Positions 41,840 to 50,735 are shown, counted from the first letter of the stretch. The stretch is DNA of 64,000 nt from Actinomycetes bacterium (GCA_023461275.1 JAEYMI010000103.1:44621-108620), one strand, 5' to 3'. Notes: generated from the sequence alone by a model not told the origin. Made by a program: numbers and translations.

Positions 41840-42928
41840 TCAGGTCGCGCTGCGCTCGTCCTCGATGGCCTCCAGCGCGGCTTCGACGGTGTCGTCGTCG
41901 CCCACGAACTCCTCCGGATGCCGGCCCTCGCTCATCAGGTGTCGCCAGTTGAGCGGATCGAACTCCACCGGCGCCGTCGTCTCCATGAACTCGATGATGA
42001 TCTTGGTGAACCGTTCCGGGTCGTCGTGGAACGGGAAATGGCCCGAGTTGTGGAAGGTATGCAGTTCCGAGTGGGGAATCGCCGCATGCGCGATCTCGGC
42101 GTGCTGGTAGGGGATCACCGAGTCGGCATCGCCCCAGATCAAACAGACCGGAAGTCGTTCGGTCAAATAACATCGGTCGAGCATGGTGACCGACTGTCCG
42201 CGCCAGTCGACCACTGCGCGCAAGGTTCGCAGGAAGGCCGCCGACGTGGTCGGATCGGCGAGATCACCGAGGACCCGCATGAGGTCTTCGTGGTCGATGA
42301 GTGCTCGTCGCGGCGAGAGGCTCTCCGGAACAATCGGCACCCGCGGCCCCGACACCAACGCCTTGGTGCCGAGCTTCAACGTGCCGACGACGCCGGGCAG
42401 GCGCAGCAGCCGTAGTGCCTCGTTGGCCACCGGCATCGAGACGAGCCGCAGTGCCGGGTTGACCTCCCGGGTGACCCCACCGGAGGCCACCAACACCAGG
42501 CGTTCGCAGAACCGTGGGAACTGATAGCAGAACTGCATCGCCACGCCGCCGCCGAGCGAGTGCCCGACCACCGTGACCTTCGAGATGCCGAGCACCACGA
42601 GCAGATCGCGCATGCCGTTGGCGAAGGCCGGTACCGAGTAGTCGGCCCGGGGTTTGTCGGACTTGCCGTGTCCCAAGAGATCCGGCGCGATGACGGTGTA
42701 GTGCTGGGCCAGTGTCGGGATGACCTCGTTCCACGTCGACGAGTTGTCGCCGATGCCGTGGATGAGCAACAGTGCCGGGCCGCTACCGGCGATGCGGTAG
42801 GCGCGCTTGTATCCGTGGATCGTGTGATAGGCGACGCGTACCTCGGTGTCGTTGACCGGGCGCAGCACGGCCCCCGACGACGTCCGCGCCTCGGTTGGCG
42901 CATGCGGAGGCATTTTGGGTCCGGGCAC
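41840..42928 (-). CDS. Alpha/beta hydrolase
   Basis: 362 residues, GTG start with GAGGAG 7 nt upstream. The triad is visible: Ser in GHSLGGGVAM, Asp in WGDADSVIPY, His in NSGHFPFHDD; the oxyanion motif is HGIGDNSSTW. No secretion signal. The C-terminal 60 residues are an acidic extension. Similar proteins in Mycobacteriales are annotated only as hydrolases; substrate unknown. It is adjacent to the pca genes but no pathway role is evident. Confidence 0.85.
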   Translation of the reverse strand: MPGPKMPPHAPTEARTSSGAVLRPVNDTEVRVAYHTIHGYKRAYRIAGSGPALLLIHGIGDNSSTWNEVIPTLAQHYTVIAPDLLGHGKSDKPRADYSVPAFANGMRDLLVVLGISKVTVVGHSLGGGVAMQFCYQFPRFCERLVLVASGGVTREVNPALRLVSMPVANEALRLLRLPGVVGTLKLGTKALVSGPRVPIVPESLSPRRALIDHEDLMRVLGDLADPTTSAAFLRTLRAVVDWRGQSVTMLDRCYLTERLPVCLIWGDADSVIPYQHAEIAHAAIPHSELHTFHNSGHFPFHDDPERFTKIIIEFMETTAPVEFDPLNWRHLMSEGRHPEEFVGDDDTVEAALEAIEDERSAT

Positions 42929-42948
42929 GATGCACTCCTCGGTGATCG

Positions 42949-42984
42949 ACCGCTCGAGTGATCACGAACCGCTCAAGTGATCAC
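42949..42984. promoter_or_regulatory. Paired palindromic repeats upstream of the hydrolase gene
   Basis: ACCGCTCGAGTGATCAC (42949-42965) and ACCGCTCAAGTGATCAC (42968-42984) are direct repeats with one mismatch and a 19-bp period. Each ends in the perfect palindrome GTGATCAC. They lie 21 bp upstream of the hydrolase GTG in the gap to the divergent DedA gene. A dimeric regulator bound on two faces of DNA would fit. Confidence 0.5.
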
Positions 42985-43134
42985 AGCGCTGTGATGGGCT
43001 GGCCGATGCAACTGCACCGGTCCTTACCTACGAGTTAACCCCAGGTGGGCGTATTCTGCCCGCCGAGTTGCATCGAGTTAACGTGCTGATCCCGCAGCGG
43101 TCGACGCGCTCGGAGGTCACTAGGCTGGGGCTCG

Positions 43135-43764
43135 ATGAATCCGTTCGACATCGACTCCTTCCTCGCCACCGGCGGCCTCGTCGGGTTGTGCGTGCTCATG
43201 TTCATCGAGACGGGCTTGTTGATCGGGTTCCTCTTTCCCGGTGACTCCATCTTGTTCACCGCGGGAGTGTTCGCCGCGCAGCCCGATCCGTTCGCGCCGC
43301 TGTGGCTGCTGTGCGTCCTTGTGCCGCTCGCCGCCGCACTGGGCGATCAGTGCGGATACTTCATCGGTCGCAGACTCGGCACACGGGTGATCGAGGGCCG
43401 GATCATGCGCAGCATCGGCCCCGAGTATCTGGACAAAACCCACCGATACTTTGAACGTTTCGGCCCGCTGACGGTGTTCTTTGGCAGGTTCATCGGGGTG
43501 GTGCGGACGCTCACGCCGGTGGTGGCGGGCTTCAGCGGAATGCCGTACCGCCTGTTCACCCTGTGCAGTGTCGCCGGCAGCATCGTGTGGGGCGCCGGGA
43601 TCATCTGCCTCGGTTACCTGCTGGGCAACGTTCCGATCATCCGCGACAACATCGAGGTGTTCATCATCGCGTCGGTGCTGACCGTCGTCGTGCCCGCGAT
43701 GATCCACCTGGCCCGGAAATGGCGTGGCGCCCGCAACGTCGGCCCGACGCCACCGGAGGCCTGA
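43135..43764 (+). CDS. DedA-family membrane protein
   Basis: 209 residues with about five hydrophobic segments. DedA hallmarks: FIETGLLIGFLFPGDSILF, GDQCGYFIGRRLG, and FFGRFIGVVRTLTPVVAGFSGM with the conserved Arg and Pro. Members are linked to phospholipid transport across the membrane. It starts 150 bp from the paired palindromes and converges on the MinD-like gene. Confidence 0.9.
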   Translation: MNPFDIDSFLATGGLVGLCVLMFIETGLLIGFLFPGDSILFTAGVFAAQPDPFAPLWLLCVLVPLAAALGDQCGYFIGRRLGTRVIEGRIMRSIGPEYLDKTHRYFERFGPLTVFFGRFIGVVRTLTPVVAGFSGMPYRLFTLCSVAGSIVWGAGIICLGYLLGNVPIIRDNIEVFIIASVLTVVVPAMIHLARKWRGARNVGPTPPEA

Positions 43765-43774
43765 CGGAGCCGCG

Positions 43775-45316
43775 CTACTGCTGGAAGTACGGTTCCTCGC
43801 GGCGCAGGTTGGTGCCCGAGAAGTCGTCGGCGATGCTGGCGCCCAACTCGACGAATGCTCGTCGGGTCTGCTTGCTCACCAGATCCAGGTCGACGTCGGC
43901 GCCCTCGGACAGATGGTCGTCGAACGGGATCTTGTGCACCGCACGGCATCGGGTGAGGAAGTGCTGGGCGAGCTGATCGGTGTCGATGGTCGACGATCCG
44001 GGCCGCGAGGAGCTGAGCACCACCACTGCCCGCGACACGAGGTGGCCGAAGCCGTGCGCCTCGAGCCAGTCCAGCGTCGCGCCGGCACTGCGTGCGCCGT
44101 CCAGTGCCGGTGAACTGACCAGGATGATGGCATTAGCCAGGTCGAGGACACCGTTCATCGCGGAGTGGCTCAGGCCGGTACCGCAGTCGGTGATGATGAT
44201 GTTGTAGAAGCGCTGGAGGATCTTGATGACCCCGCGGTACTCCTCTTCGCTGAACGCCTCGGCCATCGCCGGATCACGTTCGGAGGCAAGGATTTCCAGT
44301 CGGCTCGGGGCCTGTGAGGTGTGCGCCCGCACATCGGAGTAGCGGTAGACGTTGGCATCGGCGAGCAGATCGCGCACCGTCGAGCGGGTCTGCTGCGGGA
44401 TTCGCTGGGCGAGGGTACCGAGGTCGGGGTTGGCGTCGACCGCGATCACGCGGTCGCCACGCAGGGATGCGAAGGTCGACCCCAGTCCCACCGACGTGGT
44501 GGTCTTTCCGACGCCACCCTTGAGCGACAACACCGCAATGCGATAGTCGCCGCGTACCGGGCGATTCACCCGCTCGAGCAGGTGCTGGTACTCGATGTCC
44601 GACGGTGCCTCGCCGGGATTGATCGCGCCACCGGAGATGGTGTGCACCGCGCGCCGCCATCCGCGGCTCGGCGCGCGCCGAGCCTTGCGGATCAATGCGA
44701 CCTCGTCGAGGCCCGGACCGCGCTGATCGCCGAGTTCGGGTCCGCCCGGGAATCCCTGGTACGGAGCGTGGCCGCCCGGTGGCGGTCCGGCCTGCGGCAC
44801 ACCGTTGGGCAGGCCGTTCGGCGGAAGGCCGTTGGGTTGAGGAGGGGGCCCGGCGGGGCGCTGGCCGACCGGTGGGCCACCGTTGGGTGGCGGCCCGGAA
44901 TGAGTGGGTGCGGGTGGCGGTGCGGACCCCGGGGTGGGCGTAGGCCCGGGCTGCCCCGATGGCGCGGTCAGCGGATCGGGATAGCGGGCGCCGAACTGTG
45001 CTCCGGCACCACGCGATACTCCCTGATAAGGGGTGAAGGAGGTCATCGGCACCTGGCCGGATTGTGGCGTCGACGGCCCCGCGGGTGCCGGCGGCGCCGA
45101 GTGCGATGTGGTCGTGCCGTTGGGTCGGGCCTGCTGTGCGGGAGCGGGTGTACCGGTGCGCGTAGGCTGCTGCGTCATCGGCGCATCGGGTTCCGATGAC
45201 GGTTCGCGCTGGTCGCGGCCCTCGTCGGCGCCGTTGTCGACCGGTGCCGCGAACTGAAGCCATGGCGGAGGTGCCGGCTGGCCCCCATCGGCACTCGGGC
45301 TGGTGTCAAATGACAT
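43775..45316 (-). CDS. MinD/ParA-like ATPase of ESX loci, proline-rich N-terminus
   Basis: 513 residues. Residues 1-200 are Pro/Gly/Gln-rich and disordered. Residues 255-510 are a MinD/ParA-type ATPase with deviant Walker A KGGVGKTT (266-273), AVDANPDLGTLAQR and IIITDCGTGL. This layout matches the EspI-like/MinD ATPases found beside mycobacterial ESX clusters. It is divergent from the substrate island. No partner ParB or centromere is seen, so plasmid-type partition is unlikely. Confidence 0.82.
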   Translation of the reverse strand: MSFDTSPSADGGQPAPPPWLQFAAPVDNGADEGRDQREPSSEPDAPMTQQPTRTGTPAPAQQARPNGTTTSHSAPPAPAGPSTPQSGQVPMTSFTPYQGVSRGAGAQFGARYPDPLTAPSGQPGPTPTPGSAPPPAPTHSGPPPNGGPPVGQRPAGPPPQPNGLPPNGLPNGVPQAGPPPGGHAPYQGFPGGPELGDQRGPGLDEVALIRKARRAPSRGWRRAVHTISGGAINPGEAPSDIEYQHLLERVNRPVRGDYRIAVLSLKGGVGKTTTSVGLGSTFASLRGDRVIAVDANPDLGTLAQRIPQQTRSTVRDLLADANVYRYSDVRAHTSQAPSRLEILASERDPAMAEAFSEEEYRGVIKILQRFYNIIITDCGTGLSHSAMNGVLDLANAIILVSSPALDGARSAGATLDWLEAHGFGHLVSRAVVVLSSSRPGSSTIDTDQLAQHFLTRCRAVHKIPFDDHLSEGADVDLDLVSKQTRRAFVELGASIADDFSGTNLRREEPYFQQ

Positions 45317-45626
45317 CGCGCGTGACCCCCCTGATTGGATCTTTGATGGCTTGAATTGCCGTCGTGTCGGGAGTCTACCGAACCGTCGCCGACGCGCCGT
45401 ATCTCCTATGGTCGGGTCCGGATGAGTATGGCAGTATCACATACCGATCTGTATGTTGGGCGAGCTGCCCGATGGTCCTACGCGAGGCGTAGGAGCGGAT
45501 TGGCCGCAGCTGTGAACTGGTCGTTTGTGCCCGCGGGGTTTGTGCCGGCGGAATTCGGCCGACTCCGGGTATCGAGGGAACCGATCCCACGGCCGTCGCG
45601 TCGAAGATTGGTGAGGGGGTGAGACC
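45317..45626. promoter_or_regulatory. Divergent promoter region of the ESX substrate island
   Basis: 310 bp without a gene. It contains GTATG-N9-CATAC (45426-45444) with a third GTATG at 45451-45455, and the perfect hairpin CCTACGC-GAG-GCGTAGG (45477-45493). A weak TTGAAT (45351) and TCTACC (45374) pair is spaced 17 bp. These could be operator and promoter elements for the MinD-like and YbaB-like genes; none is established. Confidence 0.4.
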
Positions 45627-46097
45627 GTGACCATGTGGAGCAATGACGCGTCCCGACTTGATGCGGAAGACCTTGATACGGGAGCCATTGATACGGGAGC
45701 CATTGAAAACGGTGCCATAGAAAACAGAGCTGTTGGCAACGGAGCTGCTGATAGTCCAGTGCCCGGCAAGGGTGCGCTGTTCGAGCCGTCGTCCGCGCGA
45801 TCACGCTCGGGAACCATCGCGGTGACCACCACCCCGCAGGGCCTGCCGACGTCCATCCGGATCGATGACGCGGCTCTCGACCGTGACCCCGCAGTGCTGG
45901 GCACCGAAATCCTTCGCCTGTGTCAGCAGGCCGCGATGGCGGCCGGCATCCGCTGGCGTGAAGAGCTGTTGGCCGCCGGTGTGGAACGCGATGTCGTCGA
46001 GTCGATGAAGCTGCCGAAACCGGACGACCTGGCCCGCGCCGAGTACTACGACGACGCCACCTCTGAGGCGCCGTCGTCATGGTTGCGACGAGCGTGA
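45627..46097 (+). CDS. YbaB/EspL-like protein with pentapeptide-type N-terminal repeats
   Basis: 156 residues from GTG 45627 (GAGGGGG upstream). Residues 17-41 are five 5-residue repeats of the form D/E-x-G-A-I, coded by a 15-bp tandem repeat. Residues 60-130 match the YbaB/EbfC-like fold seen in EspL-type ESX accessory proteins (GTIAVTTTPQGLPTSIRID, LGTEILRLCQQAAMAA). Probably a cytoplasmic accessory factor for the substrates encoded downstream. Confidence 0.65.
   Translation: MTMWSNDASRLDAEDLDTGAIDTGAIENGAIENRAVGNGAADSPVPGKGALFEPSSARSRSGTIAVTTTPQGLPTSIRIDDAALDRDPAVLGTEILRLCQQAAMAAGIRWREELLAAGVERDVVESMKLPKPDDLARAEYYDDATSEAPSSWLRRA
45675..45749 (+). repeat. 15-bp tandem repeat, five degenerating copies
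   Basis: GATACGGGAGCCATT is exact at 45675-45689 and 45690-45704, then diverges over three more units to 45749. The frame is kept and each unit gives one pentapeptide. Confidence 0.9.
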
Positions 46098-46143
46098 GTG
46101 TGGGACGGGGCATGAGCATGGACCGGCGGGAGGGAGTGGCGGC

Positions 46144-46473
46144 ATGAGCTGGGCGATGGACGAGTTGGAGGCGCGGGCGAATGCGCAACTCAACAGTCTC
46201 TACGAGGCGAAGGAGCGGTTCGCCGCGATCAGCGTGCGTGAATCCTCGCCCGACGACCTGGTGACCGTGGAGGTCGACGGGGTGGGTTCGCTGACCGGGC
46301 TCTGGTTGGCTCCCGGCGCCAACGAACTCGGCGGCCGGCGCCTGGGTGAGGTCATCGTGTCCACGGCGGCTCTCGCCGCTCAGCGAGCCTTCGCGAAACA
46401 CGCGGCGATCACCGAGGATTTCACCGAGGCGTTCGGTGATCTCATCCAATCGCGACCCTATGGAATCGAATGA
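46144..46473 (+). CDS. YbaB/EbfC-family protein
   Basis: 109 residues from ATG 46144 (GGGAGGGAG upstream). The YbaB-like pattern is clear: an N-terminal helix (MDELEARANAQLNSLYEAKE), a beta sheet (DLVTVEVDGVGSLTGLWL) and a long C-terminal helix. Such small proteins recur in actinobacterial ESX loci. It may pair with the YbaB-like protein just upstream. Confidence 0.72.
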   Translation: MSWAMDELEARANAQLNSLYEAKERFAAISVRESSPDDLVTVEVDGVGSLTGLWLAPGANELGGRRLGEVIVSTAALAAQRAFAKHAAITEDFTEAFGDLIQSRPYGIE

Positions 46474-46593
46474 CAACCCGGGAATGAAATTCCAGGGAAC
46501 CGGAGGATGCGCCGATGCGTCCAAATCAATACCAGCGCGATGATGCGCGAAACATAGCGGTACAGAACCACAGCACAGCAGAACTGAATTGAA

Positions 46594-46640
46594 CGCAGTA
46601 CAGAGTGATAACGCACTACAGAGCGATAACGCAGTACACC
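46594..46640 (+). repeat. 18-bp tandem repeat before the PE-like gene
   Basis: CGCAGTACAGAGTGATAA (46594-46611), CGCACTACAGAGCGATAA (46612-46629) and a partial third copy lie in the 183-bp gap between the YbaB-like and PE-like genes, immediately before the ribosome binding site. Confidence 0.85.
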
Positions 46641-46656
46641 CAGGGAGGGCATGCCG

Positions 46657-46965
46657 ATGAGTAACGTGACCGTGGTACCCGAGGTCGTCGGGGCATTCGG
46701 GGCGACAACCGCTGCCATGGCAACCGCCGTCGGGTCGGCAGGAGCGATCAACGCGGCGGCCAACACCGCTGTCATGGTGCCGGTCTTCGGCCTGATCGGT
46801 CAGGAGTTCCTGGCGTCGTTCATCGTTGCCCAGGCCAATCATCTGCTCTCCGTGGGCAGCGTCGCCGCGGTCCACGCAGGTACCGCCGCCGCCACGTTCG
46901 CGGGTCTGGCGCAGTTCGAGGGCACCGACGGCGAATCGGGCGCGGACATCACCTCGGTTCTGTGA
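46657..46965 (+). CDS. PE-like ESX substrate
   Basis: 102 residues from ATG 46657, set by GGAGGG at 46644-46649; the ATG at 46651 would be too close. The start MSNVTVVPEVV has the Val-Pro-Glu of PE domains at residues 7-9, followed by two Ala-rich helices. The C-terminal secretion motif position reads F87-x-x-x-D91 instead of Y-x-x-x-D/E. Probably exported as a dimer with the PPE-like protein at 48790. It overlaps the next gene by 4 nt. Confidence 0.7.
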   Translation: MSNVTVVPEVVGAFGATTAAMATAVGSAGAINAAANTAVMVPVFGLIGQEFLASFIVAQANHLLSVGSVAAVHAGTAAATFAGLAQFEGTDGESGADITSVL

Positions 46966-48326
46966 CCGCGCAGCCGGCTCACATGGCGATCCCGGACGTT
47001 CCGGCCATGACTCATATGTCGGTCAACGAGATGATCGCCGCCACACCACTGGGACCGATCCTGGACCGACCGGTGGTCGACGTTCTCTCCGGCCTCGGGC
47101 TGCCTCCGTTGCCCGCACTTCCGCCGATGCCGCCGCTGCCGGGGCTTCCGCCGCTCCCGCCGATCGATCTGCACATGCTGGTCAAGCCGATGACCGATCT
47201 GCTCGGCGGATTCGGCAGTGGTGACCTTTCGGGCGCGGCGTTCGACCCGTCCGCGATCTTCCAGGGTTTGTCCAAGGTGCTCGAGACGACGATCGGCATG
47301 GGGTCGGGTGCGCTCAAGGCCATCGATCAACTGTGGGTCGGGGAGTCGGCCACCGCAGCGGCGGGCAAGACCGCGGTCGCCGGTGCGGACACCGCGAAGG
47401 TGTCAACGCAGGGCACCGGCATGTCCATCGACATCAGCGCTGCTGCCGGGATCGTCGGCGCCGGACTCGCTGCGCTACAGGCGATCATCGCTGCGACGAT
47501 CGCGAAGATGACCGCCGCCATCGCGGCGATGACGACTCCGGCCGGCCCGCCGCTGATGATCGGGTTCGCGTCCGAAGGGCTGGCCGAAGCGACCGCATCG
47601 GTGGCCGCGACGCGGGCGCAACTGCTCGGCCCGACCGGCCACATGACCATCAACGGCGCTCCGATCGCCATCACGAACGCGCCGTCGCCGGCCGGTGCCG
47701 TGCAGTCGCCGTTCGCGGTCGCCTCGACCGTCGTCGATGCGGTGTCTCCCGCGGTGTCGTCGGTGAGCGAGCTGCCGTCGATGATCGCCACGCCGGTTGC
47801 CCAGATGCTCAGCGCCGCACCGCGAACCGACATGCCGCGGTATGCCGGTGAGGCCCCGGCCAAAGGTGGCGGTCCGGGTGGTGGCGGTCCCGGCGGGACC
47901 GGCGCCAAGCACCCCGGCGCAGGCGGCGCGGGTGCCGGTGCCGGACTCGGTGGGGTCGGTGCGATGGCCGGCATGTCGTCGGTCCTGGGGGCACGTCCGT
48001 TCGGGGGCGGAATGCCCGGCATGGTCGAACCCGCGGGCTCGATGTCCTCGCCGGGCCAACGCGGCACCATCACCACCGCGGGGCCGATGCCGGCGCCGAT
48101 GGCTCCGATGGGAGCGGCGGGAACCGGACGCGGTGCCGGTGCGTCAGAAGAACAACACGACACTCCTGACTACCTGGTGACCGAGGACAACGGCCAGCGC
48201 GTGGTGGGGGAGGTGCCCGAGGTGGCCCCGGCAGTACTGGGACACGACGACCCGGACCAGGGCCCGTCAGCACCGGATGTCGAGCTCCGGCTCGGACCGC
48301 CAACGGGTTCGGCACCGACGAAGTGA
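46962..48326 (+). CDS. ESX-associated Pro/Gly/Ala-rich secreted-type protein
   Basis: 454 residues from GTG 46962 (GTGA overlap with the PE-like stop). Residues 45-70 are a Pro-Leu-rich run; 150-260 are Ala-rich helices including a hydrophobic stretch near 165-195; 300-400 are Gly/Pro/Met-rich and disordered. Near the end, Y404-x-x-x-E408 in DYLVTED fits the type VII export signal. General build recalls EspE/EspB-type substrates; no orthology claim is made. Confidence 0.6.
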   Translation: MTAQPAHMAIPDVPAMTHMSVNEMIAATPLGPILDRPVVDVLSGLGLPPLPALPPMPPLPGLPPLPPIDLHMLVKPMTDLLGGFGSGDLSGAAFDPSAIFQGLSKVLETTIGMGSGALKAIDQLWVGESATAAAGKTAVAGADTAKVSTQGTGMSIDISAAAGIVGAGLAALQAIIAATIAKMTAAIAAMTTPAGPPLMIGFASEGLAEATASVAATRAQLLGPTGHMTINGAPIAITNAPSPAGAVQSPFAVASTVVDAVSPAVSSVSELPSMIATPVAQMLSAAPRTDMPRYAGEAPAKGGGPGGGGPGGTGAKHPGAGGAGAGAGLGGVGAMAGMSSVLGARPFGGGMPGMVEPAGSMSSPGQRGTITTAGPMPAPMAPMGAAGTGRGAGASEEQHDTPDYLVTEDNGQRVVGEVPEVAPAVLGHDDPDQGPSAPDVELRLGPPTGSAPTK

Positions 48327-48374
48327 CAGCACCGAAGTGACAGCAACGAAGTGACAGCAACGACGTGACAGCCA
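48319..48374 (+). repeat. 14-bp tandem repeat, four copies
   Basis: CGAAGTGACAGCAA-type units occur at 48319, 48333, 48347 and 48361, spanning the stop codon of the secreted-type protein and the following gap. A further GAAGTGACAG fragment lies near 48385-48394. The 14-bp period is not a multiple of three, so copy changes affect spacing rather than coding length. Confidence 0.9.
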
Positions 48375-48432
48375 CGGGCAGGAATGAAGTGACAGACATG
48401 AGCCAACGCGGCGGCATGACGGAGGAGTACTG

Positions 48433-48738
48433 ATGGCCGAGCACCAACTGAACGTCAACCCGGCTGAGTTGTTCTCGGCCGCAGCTGATCTCGACAAGCT
48501 CGCCGATCGGCTCGAGACCACACTCGGTGTCTCCGACACCGGGCTGGCCACTCCGGCCGCCGGGCGTGACGAGGTGTCGAGTACTGCTGCGGCAAGCTTC
48601 ACCGCGGTCACCGAGCGCTTCCGATCCGACGCGGGCAGCGGTGTGCTCGAACTACGCAAGATCGCCGCGACCCTGCGTGCTCAGGCCACCGGCTACGTCC
48701 GGATCGACGACGAGGTCACCGCCGCAATGCGCGCGTGA
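48433..48738 (+). CDS. EspC-like type VII secretion target
   Basis: 101 residues. Two amphipathic helices are joined around residues 33-50, and the C-terminal export motif Y88-V-R-I-D92 is intact. EspC/DUF2580-style proteins are co-secreted by ESX-1. A GGAGGAG precedes the ATG. It lies between the secreted-type and PPE-like genes. Confidence 0.72.
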   Translation: MAEHQLNVNPAELFSAAADLDKLADRLETTLGVSDTGLATPAAGRDEVSSTAAASFTAVTERFRSDAGSGVLELRKIAATLRAQATGYVRIDDEVTAAMRA

Positions 48739-48789
48739 CGGTTCCACACCACACCACCAACACGAGTACCGAGCCGAGAGGAGAGTGAG

Positions 48790-49821
48790 TTGACCGGTTT
48801 CACCGGCGTCATCTGGGACGCACGTACCACCGAGCGGCTCGCTGCCGACCTTGCGGCAGGTTCGGGCCCGGCGCCGCTGGCCGAGGCCGGGCTGGCCTGG
48901 GGCCAGGTGGCGTCGGCGTTGGTCGATGGTGGTCTCGAGTACGGTGCGATCCTGGATCGTATCGGGGTCAATTGGCATTCGGCACACAGTAATTCGGTTC
49001 ACGAGAAGCTCGCCTCGCTCGTCGAGTGGTTCGCCAGGGCAGGCGGCGAGGCCGCGGGTAACGCGGTGCGGGCCGAGGCCCAGGCAGCTGCCGTCACGGT
49101 CGCTCGTCTGACCATGCCGAACCTGGCCGAGACCGATCTGCTCGAGCGGATGCGCGACGTGGCGTCGGCGACATCGGCCATCGCGCCGGCGCTGACCGGT
49201 GCCGCCGCACACGCCGAGCGTGCACTCCACGATCAGCGGATGCGTGCCGCGCGCGTGATGGCGACCTACGAGGTGGCCAGTGAGCCGGTGGCACAGCCCT
49301 GGATGGCGCCGTCGGCGGCGCCGACGATCGTGACGCCCCATGCCCTGCAAGCCGAACAGGCGGCGCGCGAGCGGGCAATCCACCCTCGGCACGCCGCCGC
49401 GCAACAAACGCCGTCGACGCCATCGATGACCTCTGCCGCCGTCGGTCCGATCGGCGCTGTGACGCCGTGGTCGCCAGACCGGACGCGGCCCGCGCCGACC
49501 ATCGTCGCCAGTGCGGTCACCCCGTCGATCGTGCCCACGCAGACACCGTCGCCTGCCCCGTCGACGCCGATCGCCCCACCGCCGCCGATGGCATCGGGCG
49601 CGATGTCGGTATCCGAACGGCACGCCGTGCGCCCGACCGTCGATCCCGAGGCCACCGAGGCCGCAGGCGCCGAGGAATCGCCCGCGCTCGAAACGTGGGA
49701 GGATATCGCGGCAGCCGAAGTTCCTGTGGCGCAGCATGTTTCCCTATCTCCGGAGCAACGGGCACTGGATTCGCGGTATGTGACCGAGACGCTCTCGCTG
49801 GGCTCTCCGGGTGGGCGGTGA
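48790..49821 (+). CDS. PPE-like ESX substrate
   Basis: 343 residues from TTG 48790 (AGAGGAGAG upstream). Residues 1-160 are the helical PPE-type domain (GVIWDARTTERLAADLAAGS; helix turn NWHSAHSNSV, with WxS at 62-64 in place of WxG). Residues 165-290 are Pro/Thr/Ala-rich and disordered. It is the likely partner of the PE-like protein and client of the EspG-like chaperone immediately downstream. Confidence 0.65.
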   Translation: MTGFTGVIWDARTTERLAADLAAGSGPAPLAEAGLAWGQVASALVDGGLEYGAILDRIGVNWHSAHSNSVHEKLASLVEWFARAGGEAAGNAVRAEAQAAAVTVARLTMPNLAETDLLERMRDVASATSAIAPALTGAAAHAERALHDQRMRAARVMATYEVASEPVAQPWMAPSAAPTIVTPHALQAEQAARERAIHPRHAAAQQTPSTPSMTSAAVGPIGAVTPWSPDRTRPAPTIVASAVTPSIVPTQTPSPAPSTPIAPPPPMASGAMSVSERHAVRPTVDPEATEAAGAEESPALETWEDIAAAEVPVAQHVSLSPEQRALDSRYVTETLSLGSPGGR

Positions 49822-49822
49822 C

Positions 49823-50647
49823 ATGAACACGGTGATCACAGCGGACACGTCAATCACCGCCGACGCGGTGAGCCTCGACGTCACGATCCTGATGGCGCTC
49901 GGTGCACGGGTCGGTGTGCAGACCTGGCCGGTGGTCCTCGACCTCTATCCCGACACCGACGATGCGGTCACCGCCGAGTCGATCGCCGCCGACGTTGATG
50001 CCGCGATCGCCGCGCACGGGTTGTGGGACCGTGATGAGCCGGTTGGTCCCATGGCCGTCGCCCTGCGCGTGCTGTCGGCCCCGGATCGGATGATCGAGGT
50101 TCGGATCTTCGGTGCCGACGGAGTGCGTCGGGTGTGTATCGCGCGGCGCGACAACGATCACGTGGTCGCCGACCGTCGTGGCCGATCGGTCCGCATCTCG
50201 GTACCCGACATCACGGCCATCGGCGAGATCGGTGCGGTGATCAGCCGGCTGTTCGACGACGCGGCGCCGATGCGAATCGACGGATTCAGCACGCCGGCAA
50301 GTGAATTGGCCGATCGGCTGGATAGGTGTGGCACCGGCGAGGACATCGCCGACGCCCTGCACGCCTGCGGAGCCCACGCCGCCGATGCCACCGCGCTCGC
50401 CGCAGCACTCACCGCGATCAGGTCTCGCGCCGAGATCGTCGCGGTCACACGGTCGGACGCGACCGTCACCCAATCTTCTGGCGCACTCGCGATTTTCGAC
50501 ACCGACCGCGGTCGGGTCGTCGTGAGTCCCAGTGAGTCTCCGGACGGACACGTGTGGTCCACCATGTCGCCCGGGACAGGTCATCGGATCGTGCAGGCCG
50601 TCGGTCTGCTGATCGAGACCTTGCCCGGCGGATGGTGGTCTCGATGA
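49823..50647 (+). CDS. EspG-like ESX substrate chaperone
   Basis: 274 residues from ATG 49823, one base after the PPE-like stop. The pattern fits EspG: VSLDVTILMALGARVGVQTW at the start, the beta-rich MIEVRIFGADGVRRVCIARR, and the closing IVQAVGLLIETLPGGWW. EspG binds PE-PPE dimers in the cytoplasm and keeps them soluble. Its position right after a PPE-like gene supports the call. Confidence 0.72.
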   Translation: MNTVITADTSITADAVSLDVTILMALGARVGVQTWPVVLDLYPDTDDAVTAESIAADVDAAIAAHGLWDRDEPVGPMAVALRVLSAPDRMIEVRIFGADGVRRVCIARRDNDHVVADRRGRSVRISVPDITAIGEIGAVISRLFDDAAPMRIDGFSTPASELADRLDRCGTGEDIADALHACGAHAADATALAAALTAIRSRAEIVAVTRSDATVTQSSGALAIFDTDRGRVVVSPSESPDGHVWSTMSPGTGHRIVQAVGLLIETLPGGWWSR

Positions 50648-50735
50648 TCCCGGGCGGGGGAATGTCAGGGCGGTCGCAGCTGCGGCCGCACACCCGGGCA
50701 TCGCGATGCGATGCCACAACCGAAGGAGCAACACC

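Noticed and set aside
43775..45316. Plasmid partition ParA
   Set aside because: No ParB or centromere repeats; the proline-rich N-terminus and ESX neighbours fit a MinD-like ESX ATPase better.
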